A stretch of DNA of 64,000 nt from Oscheius dolichura (Eukaryota > Nematoda > Chromadorea > Rhabditida > Rhabditidae). Below the pieces are notes generated by a model that saw only the letters and a program-made list of their open reading frames with translations, had not been told where the DNA came from and ran no database searches. Made by a program: the position numbers and the translations under genes. Below, one piece after another: positions 35,061 through 46,161 of the stretch (position 1 is its first letter; each line of letters begins with the position of its first letter). The stretch lies in assembly GCA_932521035.1 (NCBI GenBank), contig OW051495.1, forward strand, positions 434,001 to 498,000, given 5' to 3'.

Positions 35061-36562
35061 ATGGCAACTAATCCTTCTGAAACGAATATCCACCCGCTGA
35101 TTGTGGACCTAATCGGAAGAATAGGCAGGCTGGAGGCGGAAAATAGAGAATTGAAGGGGAAAATGGAGCAGAACTCGGTGAGATATTGGGGAATAGAATA
35201 ATTAACATTCTTTTAGATTTTGGTCCTTGGAGGAGAAAAAGATAACAGAGAAACAGATGAAATGGTCATTTTGAAACAAGACAGATGGATCAAATTAGCA
35301 TTGAAATTACCGAGAAAATTTGTTACCGGAGGTGCAGTATATCTGGATGGAGAGATCTATATATTCGGTGGTACTCTATACAAAGAATTATACAAATTGG
35401 ATAACGAAACATTGGAATGGATACGATTGGCAGATATGAATGAGATACGATGGGGTATTACCAATAGCAGTGTGGAATGGAATGGATCCATCTGGGTGTT
35501 TGGAGGAATTGGCTTGAAAAGTGTGGAACGATATGATCCGAAGGAGAACAAATGGATTAAAATGCCGTAAGTTTAATACTATTCCCCAATTTTTCTCTTC
35601 TGCTCGGTTTCCAACGGCCGGTTTTCGACTACGGGGCCATTTGGGAATTTGGCGAGCGAAATGTGCCTGTTTTGAAATCTCAACCTGGAATTCAGGCGTT
35701 TTGCCAAATGGTCCCATAGTTGAAACCCCGGTAGTTGGAAAAAAGCCCAAAATAAAATTAGAGTTGGACGAGTAAAGGAGTTATTAGAGCGAGACGTGAT
35801 CACGAGTCTGTCTCGCGACCAAACAAGATCCACACGAGGGATGTGCGGGATTCCCGTCCCGTTTCATTCCGTTTTTTGGGGGACGAGTCCCGTCCCGTCC
35901 CGTTTTGAAAATGGCGATCCCGCCCAGCCCTGATCCACACTCAAGACGAGGTTCGTCTCTCAAACGAGATGATACAACATCTGATACAAGGCTCAATCAG
36001 GGCGAATCAACATTTTAGGGACATGAAATATTGGCGAGAAAGTGCAGCTGCAGCAGTTCATAATGGCAAATTCATTGTCTGTGGTGGATATGATGGTTCA
36101 AAGTTATTTAATTATAAGTGTTTGAAAAGTGTGGAATGTTTCGACCCGGAGAGTGGTGTCTGGACGGAGCTGAATGATATGGCAACACCTCTGCGTTGGC
36201 ATTTTCTCGTTTCTTATGGAAAAAATCTGATTGTAATGGGAGGTTCTGATGGAAAGACACAAGTCAATACTGTATGGGAAGTGAGTAATCTAGAAGGAAA
36301 AGGAACATGGAAAGAACTGCCGCCAATGAAACAACCTCGGTGTTACTTTTCTGCAGTAGTCCTTGACAATGAGATTTTTGTAATTGGAGGATGGAATAGA
36401 ACAGTCAAATCTCTCGATAAAACTGAAATATTTAATGGAAAAAGCTGGAAACAGGGTCCTTTTCTTCTCAATAAGTGCCGTGATATGTCTTCAATTGTTA
36501 TTCCCCGCCATCTGGCTGATATCCTTCTAATTGCACAGAGTAATCCCCTATTAAACAAATAA
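35061..36562 (+). CDS. Kelch-repeat protein
   Basis: Exons 35061-35177, 35217-35566 and 36019-36562 give 336 residues. A short N-terminal coiled coil (RIGRLEAENRELKGKMEQ) is followed by about five to six kelch repeats with the signature GG and spaced Tyr/Trp: LVLGGEKD, YIFGGTLYKEL, WVFGGIGLKSVERYDP, FIVCGGYDGSKLF, LIVMGGSDGKTQ, FVIGGWNRT. Kelch repeats form a beta-propeller for protein binding. No BTB or F-box is seen, so this is a short kelch protein rather than a BTB-kelch adaptor. The second intron contains a fold-back element and GC-rich tandem repeats. The ATG follows TTTCAG at 35047-35052. Confidence 0.88.
35607..35741. repeat. Fold-back element in the kelch intron
   Basis: TTTCCAACGGCCGGTTTTCG at the left pairs with CCGGTAGTTGGAAA at the right, with inner GGGGCCATTTGG against CCAAATGGTCCC. 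The end resembles the CTATAGTCCATTTCC family, but it is diverged. Confidence 0.6.
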
Positions 36563-37156
36563 ATCTTTCCCTCCATTTAAAGTATTTCTATTCAAGAGGA
36601 TTCATTTCAAAAATGGTTGAAAATGTGGTGTTTTGTGTTTTTTTGATAAGAATTGTTATTTAAGAATATATTATAGTAGGATTTATGGGTCTCTTATCCA
36701 AGGGAGCTATTATCGGCACTCTTTATAAGTATCTCAAAAGTTTTTCCAACTATCTTATAAAATTTGAATGAACCTATACTTCTTGACCATCGGATTTTGA
36801 CCATTTTTCATAAAAATGGCATAAAATTAGAATATGAGGTTGAAAATGGGCGAACTCTTGGGGTTAAAGGTATTTGAGGACGGGCTATCGAATGGTGTAT
36901 GACTCATTTCAGGAACTCAAGTTTGGGGTGGTTTTGGAGAAAAATGGGGTGAACCTATACTTCTTGACCGGACTGTATGACCGTTTCTAATGATGTTTTC
37001 GTTTGAGGCTGTCAACGAGCCGAAAGTTTACGAGAGAACTTCGAGAAGTGAACGGATTTACGGATAAAGGATCTGTGCCTACTACACTGATAAAAGTTGA
37101 AATAGGCGAAATGAAACAGCATACAGACACTCGGAATTAGCCTTTTTTTATTATTT
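36563..37156. other. Intergenic region with a Tc1-like end
   Basis: Between convergent kelch and BAR-like genes. It holds the IR/DR-like element end at 36769-36977 and no gene. Confidence 0.45.
36769..36977 (-). mobile_element. Second single IR/DR-type Tc1-like end
   Basis: GAACCTATACTTCTTGACC at 36770 and again at 36951, 181 bases apart, the outer copy ending GGACTG followed by TA. Reversed, the outer copy reads TACAGTCCGGTCAAGAAGTA, close to the end at 18441. The orientation is opposite to that copy. Confidence 0.6.
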
Positions 37157-38002
37157 CTACGTGTCTTCGAATTGGAATGCCTGTAGTTTCTCCGCCATTT
37201 CCTGATGATACGCCCTGTGGATTTCGAAGCCGGCCGAGAAGCCAAGACTGTGATGCTCGACGATCTTGGGCAGCTGGTCGAGGTACTTGACCGCGATACC
37301 GCATTTCGTGTCAAAATCCTCTACAGTCTTCTTGTAGCCGACGGCCTTCTTCTCAATTTCCAGTGTCGACTGCGCCTGCTTCACCTCGTGTTTGGCCGCG
37401 TCCATCGCGTGCTTCGACCTGAAATTGATGGCTCTGTCTCCTTCACTACGGGACCCTTCTCACTCGTCAAAGTTGTTAATTGCCGTGGTGAAACCCTGGA
37501 ATGGCCCGTCAGCGAGAAAATGTCGCAGGGGTCTCATGGCCGTTCTCATGAGGTCCTCGTGGTCCTGGGTGACTTGAGCCGCCGCCGACACGGCCTTGCC
37601 CGCCTCGTGCATCAGTCTCGTCATTTTGTCCAGGTCCGCCTTGTCCGTCATCTCGTCCCTCTCCTCCTTGTCATAATTGTCGTCCTTGTCAATTAGGGAT
37701 TGGATCCCGGCGGCCAGGGTCTCCATCGGGGTCTTGGGGCCCTCGTCGTCGTCCACTACCACCTCCGCCGGGTCGGCCGGGTCTTCGTCTTCTCCTTCGA
37801 TCAGTTGAGCCGGGGCCGGGTGGATGATCAGGGCCAGGGCGGCTGTCAACGGCTGCACGGCCACCGCATATTCACTGTATTTTGTGCGCTTGGCTTTGAA
37901 TTCGTCCGTCATCTGCGTCTCCTCAATCTGTTTCGGCTCTTCTCTCGGCTGTTCCTTCGTTCCTTTCTTGTTGTCATCGTATTTGAATGAAAACTTTCGC
38001 AT
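37157..38002 (-). CDS. BAR-domain-like protein
   Basis: ATG 38002 (MRKFSFKYDDNKKGTKEQ) to TAG 37157 in two exons with one short intron near 37460. The first exon has long helices with acidic and Ala-rich stretches (EYAVAVQPLTAALALIIHP, DLDKMTRLMHEAGKAVSAAA). The second has the helical MDAAKHEVKQAQSTLEIEKK and YHQEMAEKLQAF near its end. Long helices with a conserved late FSAGFEIHRAYHQEMAEKL block resemble BAR-type membrane-curving domains, as in amphiphysin or related proteins; no SH3 is seen. An acidic loop (GEDEDPADPAEVVVDDDEGP) interrupts the helices. The acceptor TTTTTCAG stands just before the start. The family call is by eye. Confidence 0.6.
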
Positions 38003-39393
38003 AAATCCTGAAAAATATGCCGATTAGAGGGGAAACAGAATCCAGAATTTTTAGAACCAATTGGAGCCCGGGTTGGTTGATTTTCAAAAAAAAAAACTGC
38101 ATCCGTACCCGGTTGACAGCGTTTTCGGTTTTCCATTACTTTCGGCGGGTGGTTGCTCCCCCATTTTTCATCACAGAAACAACTAACCCCGGCTGCTGCC
38201 AACTTTGCCCGGCAGCCATACAGGCGCTGCTGTCTAACAACCTCCGAGGAGTGCGCCCCGAGCCCCCAGCTGGTCTGGAGTACGACAAGAGCGTGCTCTC
38301 CTTCCTAACGCTATTCTACTCAGCGCGAGAAGTTCTAGATTGGCGCCCAAATGTATCTTCGGCAAAACGAAACTATTGGTAAAAAAATTAACTAGTGCTG
38401 CTGCCGCAATGCGTTGATAAAGCGCGAACAAAGCATAAAATGCGTTGTAAAAGGTGCGGTCAATAATTCAGCGAGTCTATTACCAGCGCGCGCAAAGAAA
38501 GCCTGCTGCTGCCATTTCCCTTTACTTGAAACACGCAAACAAACTTCCAGGGACAAAAGTCAAGAAGGGTCACAAAAAAAGTTGAAATCAGTAGCGACCA
38601 ACCATCCATGTCGTTCCGGTGAGACGGGGCTGCGCGAAATGACCAGAAGCGAAAGACGAGAGATATGACGGAATTTTTACCATTTTTACCCGTTTGTTTC
38701 GAGTTTTTACCGGATTTTTAAACGTTCCCGGCAGCCATGAGGTGAATCTGTCCATTAGCCAATCGTGAATTTGGCGTATGTTAATATTCCATTTGCACTC
38801 ACCAATTTTGTCAAGAAACATGGTACTCCAGATGAGATACGGTATCTTTGAGTAAAGGAGAAAAGTCTGTAAACCCAATATGAGGAGTGTTGAAAATCGT
38901 ACTTTTCCATGTGTCTGAGGGGTGTTTCCTGGGGAGGGCATTGGATGAAGGATATTATTTTGGCAAGAGCGTTCTACAAAATTGATCGAGTCCTTTTCCC
39001 AGTCAGGGTCTGGGCAGCTTGCACCAATTCGCGAAAGTGCTCCTGAGCTTGGTTCAAAATCAAATCGGGTTAGTTGTTGGGTCCCAAGCTCATTTCTGCA
39101 AATAATAGACTACTTTCTGCAAAAAACTTCAGGAAATCTGGTTTTCGAAAGGCATAATCTCACTAAAAAAATATACCAGAAACGAATTTGAAAATTTAAC
39201 AGGGGAGCCTGAAACGTACGTCCCCCTTGCTGCTCCACAGGACATGCCGGAACCTCTCCACAGCAATAACCATCCATGCCACACCAATAACCAGACATTC
39301 AGCCGAGGTATCGCGTCATCATCGCTGAACATTTCTATTCTTAATTGAATCCTACGCAGCCATCAGGAAATCTCTCCAGTGAACCAGGTGAAA
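38003..39393. other. Intergenic region, no gene supported
   Basis: About 1.4 kb. It holds the BAR-like gene promoter and the upstream region of the receptor gene. Short open frames occur but none has family features. Confidence 0.4.
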
Positions 39394-42061
39394 ATGAAGA
39401 CGGCTGCTGTTATAAATTTTTTATCTGTTGAAATGCCAGTCCACATTTTAATTTCTCCTATGGGGCTAGAAGTTATTTTCTCTTCATCACTATCAATTTT
39501 ATTCCAAGTGGAAACATTACTGGCAGCAATTATTAATGCTACCCTTCTTTACATTGTTTACAACTATACGCCTTCAAAAATGAAAGATTTTCGTCTAATA
39601 TTTTTGACTATGGCGGTAAGAATTCGTAAGAAGCGGGAGAATTTTCTTGCTCTAGGTATCTCAACTTCTTATCGGTCAAGATGGATTAGGAACAGTTCCT
39701 GAATACTTGTACCCGCTGCCAGCTCTACGAATTAACGGCTATTTTAAATATTTAGGACCATCTGGCGGACGGTTATCGGTATGTTATTACCTTGTATTCT
39801 TTTTTAAATTTATTTTATTAGCTCACATCAAAAGTTATTGTGAGATGGCCTTCTAACTTTCTTAGTTGCGGACCAATTTTGTATAGTCTTGTTCAGAGGA
39901 ATAAGAAAGTTAGAAGTATATCACAAAGACTTGTGATGCGACCTAATAATTACAGCTAATTCAAGTAGTCTTTTTCTTCACTATGGGAGGAATTTGTATA
40001 ACCGAATGCTCACTATTTCGATATTACACCTTAGCCCATAGGACGTACCATTTGAAGACCAGCTATTACCTTCTGGTTCATATTATTATTGGAGTAGCTG
40101 CCATTTCATTGGGAATGTTTATTAGCCAGTACTTTCTACTTGGCAAAGAGGTATAATCCCATATTTTTTTTGTTTATTCTATTATAATGCGAGCTGTTGA
40201 AGAGCCGCTTCAGCAAGCCCTGGACTTATAATTATCAACCCCCTACCAGGGCGGGCTTATATTCGAAAGTGGACTTATAATTTTCGGAGCTCCTTAAATT
40301 TAACTGAAATCTTTCACAAAAGCTAGGTTTGTTCTTCATTCTTCTAAAAATAAAAAATTTCTCGTACTTTTCCTGCACTAACTGAAAAAATAAGGTAAAA
40401 GCTGGTACCAGCGAGCCTGACTAAAGGAAACAAGAAAGCACAGTTTCCCAATTCGATCACGATTTTCCAAATAGCTCTCGAGGAGAAAAATCTACCGTAA
40501 TCCGTTGGAAAACGACCATATAATCTCTGGTCTCAAATAGACCATTATTTTCCACCCAGCATGACAAAATTAACGATTCTGAATATCAGATTCATAGAAT
40601 TCCAATCAAACTTTGATACACAGCTCGCCGCGACCGCCAATTTAAAGGTCGGAGCGCTCCAATGCCAAAATCAATGTTCTGCATTTTCATGCGTTTTTGA
40701 TGGTTTCTCTGGTTTTATCGACCACGAATTACTATATAGCAAAGGAGAAAAACACAGAATACCAAAGAAATAGAGAGAAATGTGACATTCATGAATTTTG
40801 TTCAAGAAATCCCCTTTTACCATTAAAAAAGAGTTTTCCGAAGCGTTACTGGTCATTCTTAGTATCAAAATGTTGCTCACGATGTGACTAGTTGTTTGCC
40901 ATGAAAATTAGACAAATCCAATGTCAGCAATGTTGAGTAAAATATTTTTAAAGAAAAAAGAATACCACCCGCGAAAGGAAAATTTCAAATTTTGTTAAGG
41001 AATTTTGCATCTATTCTGGGTGCATCAAGTTATCTTTAGTTGTACATCCGATTTCATTTCTGTTTTTTGCAATCATTAGAGCACATCAAATTGTCTTTTA
41101 ATAGAATGTTTGAACTTCCAACAATGAAAAATGCATAAATGGCATCAAATTTAGTGGCATTTTCGATATTTTTGTTACATACAGTTGTCAGATCTAGGTG
41201 GCAAGCTCTATTAAAAGACAATCTGATGTGCTGAATCGATTGCAGAAAACAGAAATCAAATCGGATGTACCACTAAAGAGAACTAGATGCACCCAGATGA
41301 GACAGTTTACTATGGGAAATAATTTTAATTACTGTAGCGCGCCAGTTACGTAAATCACGTCGTGGCGCGCTTTTGGTCAGGCCGGCGAGCTGTGGATATC
41401 ATAATAAATAAATAATATGGGCAAGTAAATTTCAGTTCTGACCTCACCACCGATTTCAGAATTTTCTCTAATGGTTTTTTAATTTTCTTTAACTATTTCA
41501 GGGACTAGTCGACTATGCCAATGCTCATAATTTTTCTCTTAATGGAATAGACCTGGAAATTGATGTTTTTGTAATTTTAAACGTATCTTCACCGTATTGC
41601 CTTACAATCTGTTTGTTGTTTTATTCGCTCATCATCAAATTTCTTTTTTTTCAGTTGTCATCATGATTTTTTTAATAGTTTCTATTCCTATTGCTAATAA
41701 TATTCTCAATTTTCTTACCCATCAACATATGAAAAGATTTTTCTCCATTGCCCAATTGAGTAATATTCATTATCACCAGCAGAAGAGAATGACTCTTTTA
41801 CTTATTGGACAGGGAAGTCTACCTTTGATGATTCCAGTGCTGGTTGCAATTATTATAGCCCCCAGCCTTCCGGGCATTATGGATGGCAGATCACCTTCAA
41901 AATTTACCTACGAGTTTGGTCTTTGTACCGTTGTTATGTATCCTGTGCTCAGTCCCATACTTACCATTGCCCTGATAAGGCCATATAATACGCCAATTAA
42001 ATTAATACTGAGAAAGATAGCATTTAAACGTGAGCGGTCGGTATCGGTAATAAAATTTTGA
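39394..42061 (+). CDS. Chemoreceptor-like seven-helix GPCR (nematode serpentine family)
   Basis: Several exons from ATG 39394 (MKTAAVINFLSVEMP) to TGA 42059. Hydrophobic segments occur in order: LSILFQVETLLAAIINATLLY, LLIGQDGLG with YPLPALRINGYFK, FFFTMGGICITECSLFRYY, IIIGVAAISLGMFISQYF, then a long last exon with IMIFLIVSIPIANNILNFL, LPLMIPVLVAIIIAPSLPG and YPVLSPILTIALIRPY. The seven-segment layout, the polar H-Q-K third loop (MTLLLIGQGS) and a terminal YPVLSPILTIALIRPYNT are typical of the nematode Str/Srh/Srd groups; the class is not fixed. The 1.35-kb intron at about 40155-41500 contains a large hairpin repeat. A fragment of its first exon recurs inverted at about 45764-45815. Confidence 0.7.
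41010..41302. repeat. Hairpin repeat in the receptor intron
   Basis: CTGGGTGCATCAAGTTATCTTTAG at the left pairs with CTAAAGAGAACTAGATGCACCCAG at the right; arms are about 90 bases and roughly 85 percent identical by eye, including GCACATCA and TGTCTTTTAATAGA. No target duplication was identified. Confidence 0.75.
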
Positions 42062-42450
42062 AGTTTTTACCCTGTACTCCAGTAAAATTATAACAATATA
42101 CCTTCAAATTTTCCCAGAGTCCCGTCTCTTTGTCAGTTTTACAGGCAGGCAGGCAACTGGTCGCAGAGATACGTTCCGAAATATACAAAAACCAAAAATA
42201 AAAACTGTCTCAAAATGGTCTCGCTTATCTCGCTGCGACGAAACTCTTTAGATGTAGAAATTGCCGCTCCTACAGGCACATCTACAGGCAGGTAACTTTC
42301 GTTTTGTCAGTAAATTATCAGCTTTTTTTCCCAATAAAATCGACACACTTTCCAATTTACTTTTTTTTTATTTTGAAAACAAGAAAAGACTTGGCTAGCG
42401 GTACATATTTTATTTCAAAGTTAAAAACAATCATTTTTGTCTGTTGTGCT

Positions 42451-42805
42451 TAGGGGTGTCAAGTCGTGATTGCGTATTCGCATTTTTTGGCTCACGAAAT
42501 TGAACTAAAACATACATTGCTTCCCGTGAAATATTTTTCTCTTATTTTTTGCATTTAGTACATCCCACTAACTACATTTATTAACGAAGAAAATAAAAGA
42601 AAAAGGGTCGAAAACACAAGTAAATCGACGATCCGTCTTTAGAAAAATGTTCGTTTATACGACACTTCGATTTACTTGTGTTTTCGACCCTTTTTCTTAT
42701 AAGAAAAACATATTTCACGGGAAGCAACGTATTTTGCAACGTATTTTTTAGTTCAATTTCGTGAGCCAAAAAATGCGAATACGCAATCACGACTTGACAC
42801 CCCTA
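42451..42805. mobile_element. hAT-type MITE with 8-bp target duplication
   Basis: Ends are TAGGGGTGTCAAG and its complement CTTGACACCCCTA; long TIRs include CGTGATTGCGTATTCGCATT. The flanks are GTTGTGCT on both sides (42443-42450 and 42806-42813). An 8-bp duplication and a TAGGGGTG end are typical of hAT superfamily elements. The 355-bp unit has no coding capacity. A second inner inverted repeat (GGGTCGAAAACACAAGTAAATCG) makes it a long hairpin. Confidence 0.92.
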
Positions 42806-42875
42806 GTTGTGCTGTTCAAAAAAGATAGCCAAGATTGCATTTTGTAGAATCAATAACCTAAAACTTGTAGATTCT

Positions 42876-44099
42876 CTAGGTGCTTTTATTGAATGGCCTA
42901 CCTTCGCTAACGTAAAAGGGGCTTTTTCTGCTGCATTCGAACTGAATGCCTTTTCCGTTGTCTGTGACATAAATGTATGGAGTAAAGGGAATCCAGGAGA
43001 GTCCTTCTTCCAGAAGATAATGTTGAGAGTGATTGGTACAGTGGGTAGCGAGAGTTCCATCTGAAAATGAGATTGAAGACAGTACCAAGAGTAGGGAAAC
43101 CCGATGTTTCATAATCAATTGACAGGTAGAATGTTCCGATGGCTGCACTCGTCATGTTAATAAGACCCGCTGAGAGCCGGTCAGGAACGTTGAGATGAAA
43201 CGTTGTAAAATTCCGTTCATCGCCAGTATTGTGGACAAGGGTATATCCTTGCCGTTGATTGGCTCGGTAATAGACGACCTTTTCCATTTGAACAGACCCA
43301 GATACGTCTAAAAATGTAAAATATTTTAGGGAAGTTATTGACATCGTTTTTTTACTACGTTGTTTCTATTTTCAATCAATTCAATGCTAATTACTCACTA
43401 CTGCTAACTTCTCCATTATCAGGAATTACTAATGAAGTCTCCAAACTGTGGCTAGCAGACTGCTTCGTTTGATCAATCCAATCGGCATCAACACGAACCC
43501 AAATCTTCTTTGATGAATTATTGTAGACAACAATTCGCCCGGCTTTATATTCATCTAAAATGATGGCTTTCACTCCCACAAAATCTCTTCCGTTTGCTTG
43601 GACAGGAACAATGATAAGTGTTAACTCACGGACTAATATATAGGTCAACTGTTTTACAAGAATATTTTGTTCAACAAAAATTTCCGACTTTCTCATAATT
43701 GGGTGATTTTCACAAAACACAGTCCAGGATCCGTCGTCATTTTCCGTCCAAATAGTTACAAAGGCGAAATCGCTTTGATCGCCGTGCGGTTGGAAAACAG
43801 TCTCGCATTTATTTTCCACTATTGTGTAAGAAGTGCTCGTATCGACTATGTAGTAGGCTTCAAATTCGGCAGAATAATTTGCTTTCATAGCTATGAACCC
43901 TAAATATCGATCATTGCATTTAATCTTTCCTTCTGTTACCTTTTGGACCTTTGGATATTTCTACCTTGCCCATAGCAGAAGAATTAATAGCAATAAACTT
44001 CAAATAACTTCGAGAGCAGTCTACCCTGACTCGAATGCGTTTGCCCGTCCTATTGTGAACGACGACATTAGTCCAATTATGAGATTGATTATTTCCCAT
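42876..44099 (-). CDS. Unrecognised protein with repeated VxNxxxKxIxVRVD units
   Basis: Exons 44099-43940, then about 43913-43391, then 43344-43110 region and a last exon to TAG 42876. Two related segments are seen: VVVHNRTGKRIRVRVDCSR and IVVYNNSSKKIWVRVDADW, each followed by a variable loop. A third part has YYRANQRQGYTLVHNTGDE, then SIDYETSDGTLATHC and FECSRKSPFYVSEG. No signal peptide or membrane span is evident, and the family is not known to me. The repeated IxVRVD strand suggests tandem beta-sandwich modules. Splice joins are GT/AG and in frame, but the third exon's upstream edge is approximate. It ends next to a hAT MITE. Confidence 0.55.
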
Positions 44100-45011
44100 T
44101 TGTCTGTGAATATTAAATATGGCTAAAACCAGGCTACGGTAGGTAGTGTCACTTCTTCCTTTGCAAGTCCCTTTTACCGTAGTGAAGAAGAAGAAGAAAT
44201 AAATGATACGAAGAGAGAGAGAGGAAAATCGGTGGCTATCTGCTTTACGCAAAGGCTAATGGCCTTTGTGACAAGGGTCATGTCCTCATCAGTTGGGCGT
44301 ATTCTTGCTGATAAGCGGAGAAAAGACTCTTTGACGTGGAATTGCCCCAAGATTATTGTGGAACTATTTTTAAGATTAGCATACGGAGGGGATTGTTATC
44401 TTGATATTTTAACCCATTTTTTCCCAAATTAATTCAAAGGACTATCATGAGGCTAGAAAATATTTTTCTCCAAAAATGGCATCAAAAAATTGCCCTTTTT
44501 CTGGTCAGGGGAATATGATTCTTATGAGCCACGGGTGTCGGCGCCAAAAATGTTCAAAAATGAACAGATGAGCATTAATGGGTTAATATTAAAATTAAAA
44601 TTATCGACACAAGACAACTTTTGAGAAATAATCTAATGCCTCTTTTTTCAGATATGGAAGTGGTCATAATCTATCAGTCGTAAACTAATTATTAGAATTT
44701 CTCCGGCATTCTTCAGTGAAGGCTTTCTCAATAATGTCATGCTTTTTCTTTTTTTTCTAACTCTTTTGCCTGAAATATCAGCGATGAGAAGGCATGGAAG
44801 GGTCTTTGTTTGATAAAGATAGCAGAAAAGGGGCTTGCACAGGAAGAAATGACAGAGTGGGTGAGCCAAAAACGATGCAGCCTCGATCGACCGCACACAG
44901 TTCGCGACTTTCTTCTCCTTCACCTCTCTCGTAAAAAATAATAAACACATTTAGAAATTGATTTATTTCATTGTCTCTTTATGCTTTTTTCACCTTCTGT
45001 TTTCTAACAGC
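44100..45011. other. Intergenic region with an inverted-duplicate segment
   Basis: Holds the promoter of the preceding gene. The segment 44804-44890 is repeated in inverted orientation at about 46225-46310. A minus-strand frame at 44648-44950 has no family features. Confidence 0.45.
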
Positions 45012-45224
45012 CTAACCGGTTAAAAACATAAAGTTTCGCTTTCGTTTTGCCCGTCTACTTGTTTTCTGCTGGCTCCTGGGCACTCTTTTTGGCTTCTCCA
45101 GGAATTTCCAGTTCATCTTAGCCTTCGGAGCAGGCAGAACGCGAGTGTTCCCGGCTCCTGGAAAAGTTTCGGCAGCTTTTCCTTTTTGAAGAACAACGGC
45201 CTCCGTTTCTTTAGAAGACTCCAT
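45012..45224 (-). CDS. Small basic protein, unrecognised
   Basis: An ATG frame of 70 codons on minus, starting MESSKETEAVVLQKGKAA and containing PGAGNTRVLPAPKAKMNW and a Lys/Arg-rich end (SQQKTSRRAKRKRNFMF). It has the look of a small nuclear or nucleolar protein and could be an exon of a larger gene. TTTATT about 45 bases downstream (AATAAA on minus) supports a transcript end. A repeat copy (45263-45465) lies just upstream. No family recognised. Confidence 0.5.
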   Translation of the reverse strand: MESSKETEAVVLQKGKAAETFPGAGNTRVLPAPKAKMNWKFLEKPKRVPRSQQKTSRRAKRKRNFMFLTG

Positions 45225-45262
45225 TGGTTGTTTCCTCAAGCAACTAGACGGATAAATCCCTT

Positions 45263-45465
45263 CCTATTAAAAAGTGGTATGGTGTTTGTCTGTCTGTCTG
45301 TTTGTTTGTCTGTCCGACGGTAAAGGGATAAAAAATTTCTTAATCCCAGAGGCCGCCGCAGGCGGTCGTCGGTAGAAGCGCGCCACGGTCGTCACAGGTC
45401 GACGCGGATAACTTTGACAGATAGACGACAGCCGTAGGCTGCCGAAGGCCCGCTGGTTTGTTATG
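45263..45465 (-). repeat. Dispersed repeat, copy 2
   Basis: Reverse-complement relative of 10484-10690. It starts GTATGGTGTTTGTCTGTCTG and ends GCCGTAGGCTGCCGAAGGCC. Confidence 0.8.
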
Positions 45466-45763
45466 ATATTGTGAAAAATTAATCAAAACCCGAGCCATAT
45501 CGTCTAGATCATTGAGCAAACGACCAAATGGACAAGCTGAAAATGCGAAAATAATTCTTTAGCCAGCAAACAAGGTGCTTTCAACAATTACCCATGCATG
45601 TGATTATAAGTTATACAAAAGGAGAGCTCTACACCGTTTCTACTCCCTCGGCGCAATCGGGTGCCAGGACTTAGTTTCCCGGGAACGTTCGGACCTTTAC
45701 ATAACACTTTGTACCGGAATTTGTGATAAATTCGGAACGCCTCGATAAATTAACTTCTAGCCC

Positions 45764-45815
45764 CATAGGAGAAATTAAAATGTGGACTGGCACTTCAACA
45801 GATAAAAAATTATAT
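45764..45815 (-). pseudogene. Fragment of the chemoreceptor first exon, inverted
   Basis: CCCATAGGAGAAATTAAAAT and GACTGGCACTTCAACAGAT match, reversed, the receptor exon at about 39410-39480, with small differences (GTGCC for ATGCC). Only about 50-60 bases are shared and frames are lost outside. A remnant of a paralogue or of a template switch. Confidence 0.6.
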
Positions 45816-45927
45816 CTTTCTCGTTCTACATTGAAGTCTCCGCCGCACACTTATTTCTGTTTGTATTTCACATACGTGAATACACAACAGTTTTCTATAA
45901 CGAAAAAAATAGATTTTTGCAGACTTG

Positions 45928-46161
45928 TTAAAGGGACTGTCAGGGACCTTTTTTTCCGGTAGCGGGTCCCGCAGCGACTGAACTAACTAGCGTCCTCCGC
46001 CTTTGGCGTGCTTTGGCGGAACACGAATTTTTGAATTTTTTTCTCGTTTTTGACATTTTCTGAACGTCTATGATGACATATTCCGTAAAAATATTACGAA
46101 TTCGTGAAATTTTGATGGCGCGCCTACCGTAACCAAACAAGGTCCCTGACAGTCCCTTTAA
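45928..46161. mobile_element. TTAA-flanked MITE
   Basis: TTAA, then AGGGACTGTCAGGGACC at the left and GGTCCCTGACAGTCCCT then TTAA at the right; the TIRs match over about 20 bases. TTAA duplications are known for piggyBac-like elements; the TIR start AGGG is not the standard CCC. The 234-bp unit has no coding capacity. Confidence 0.8.
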
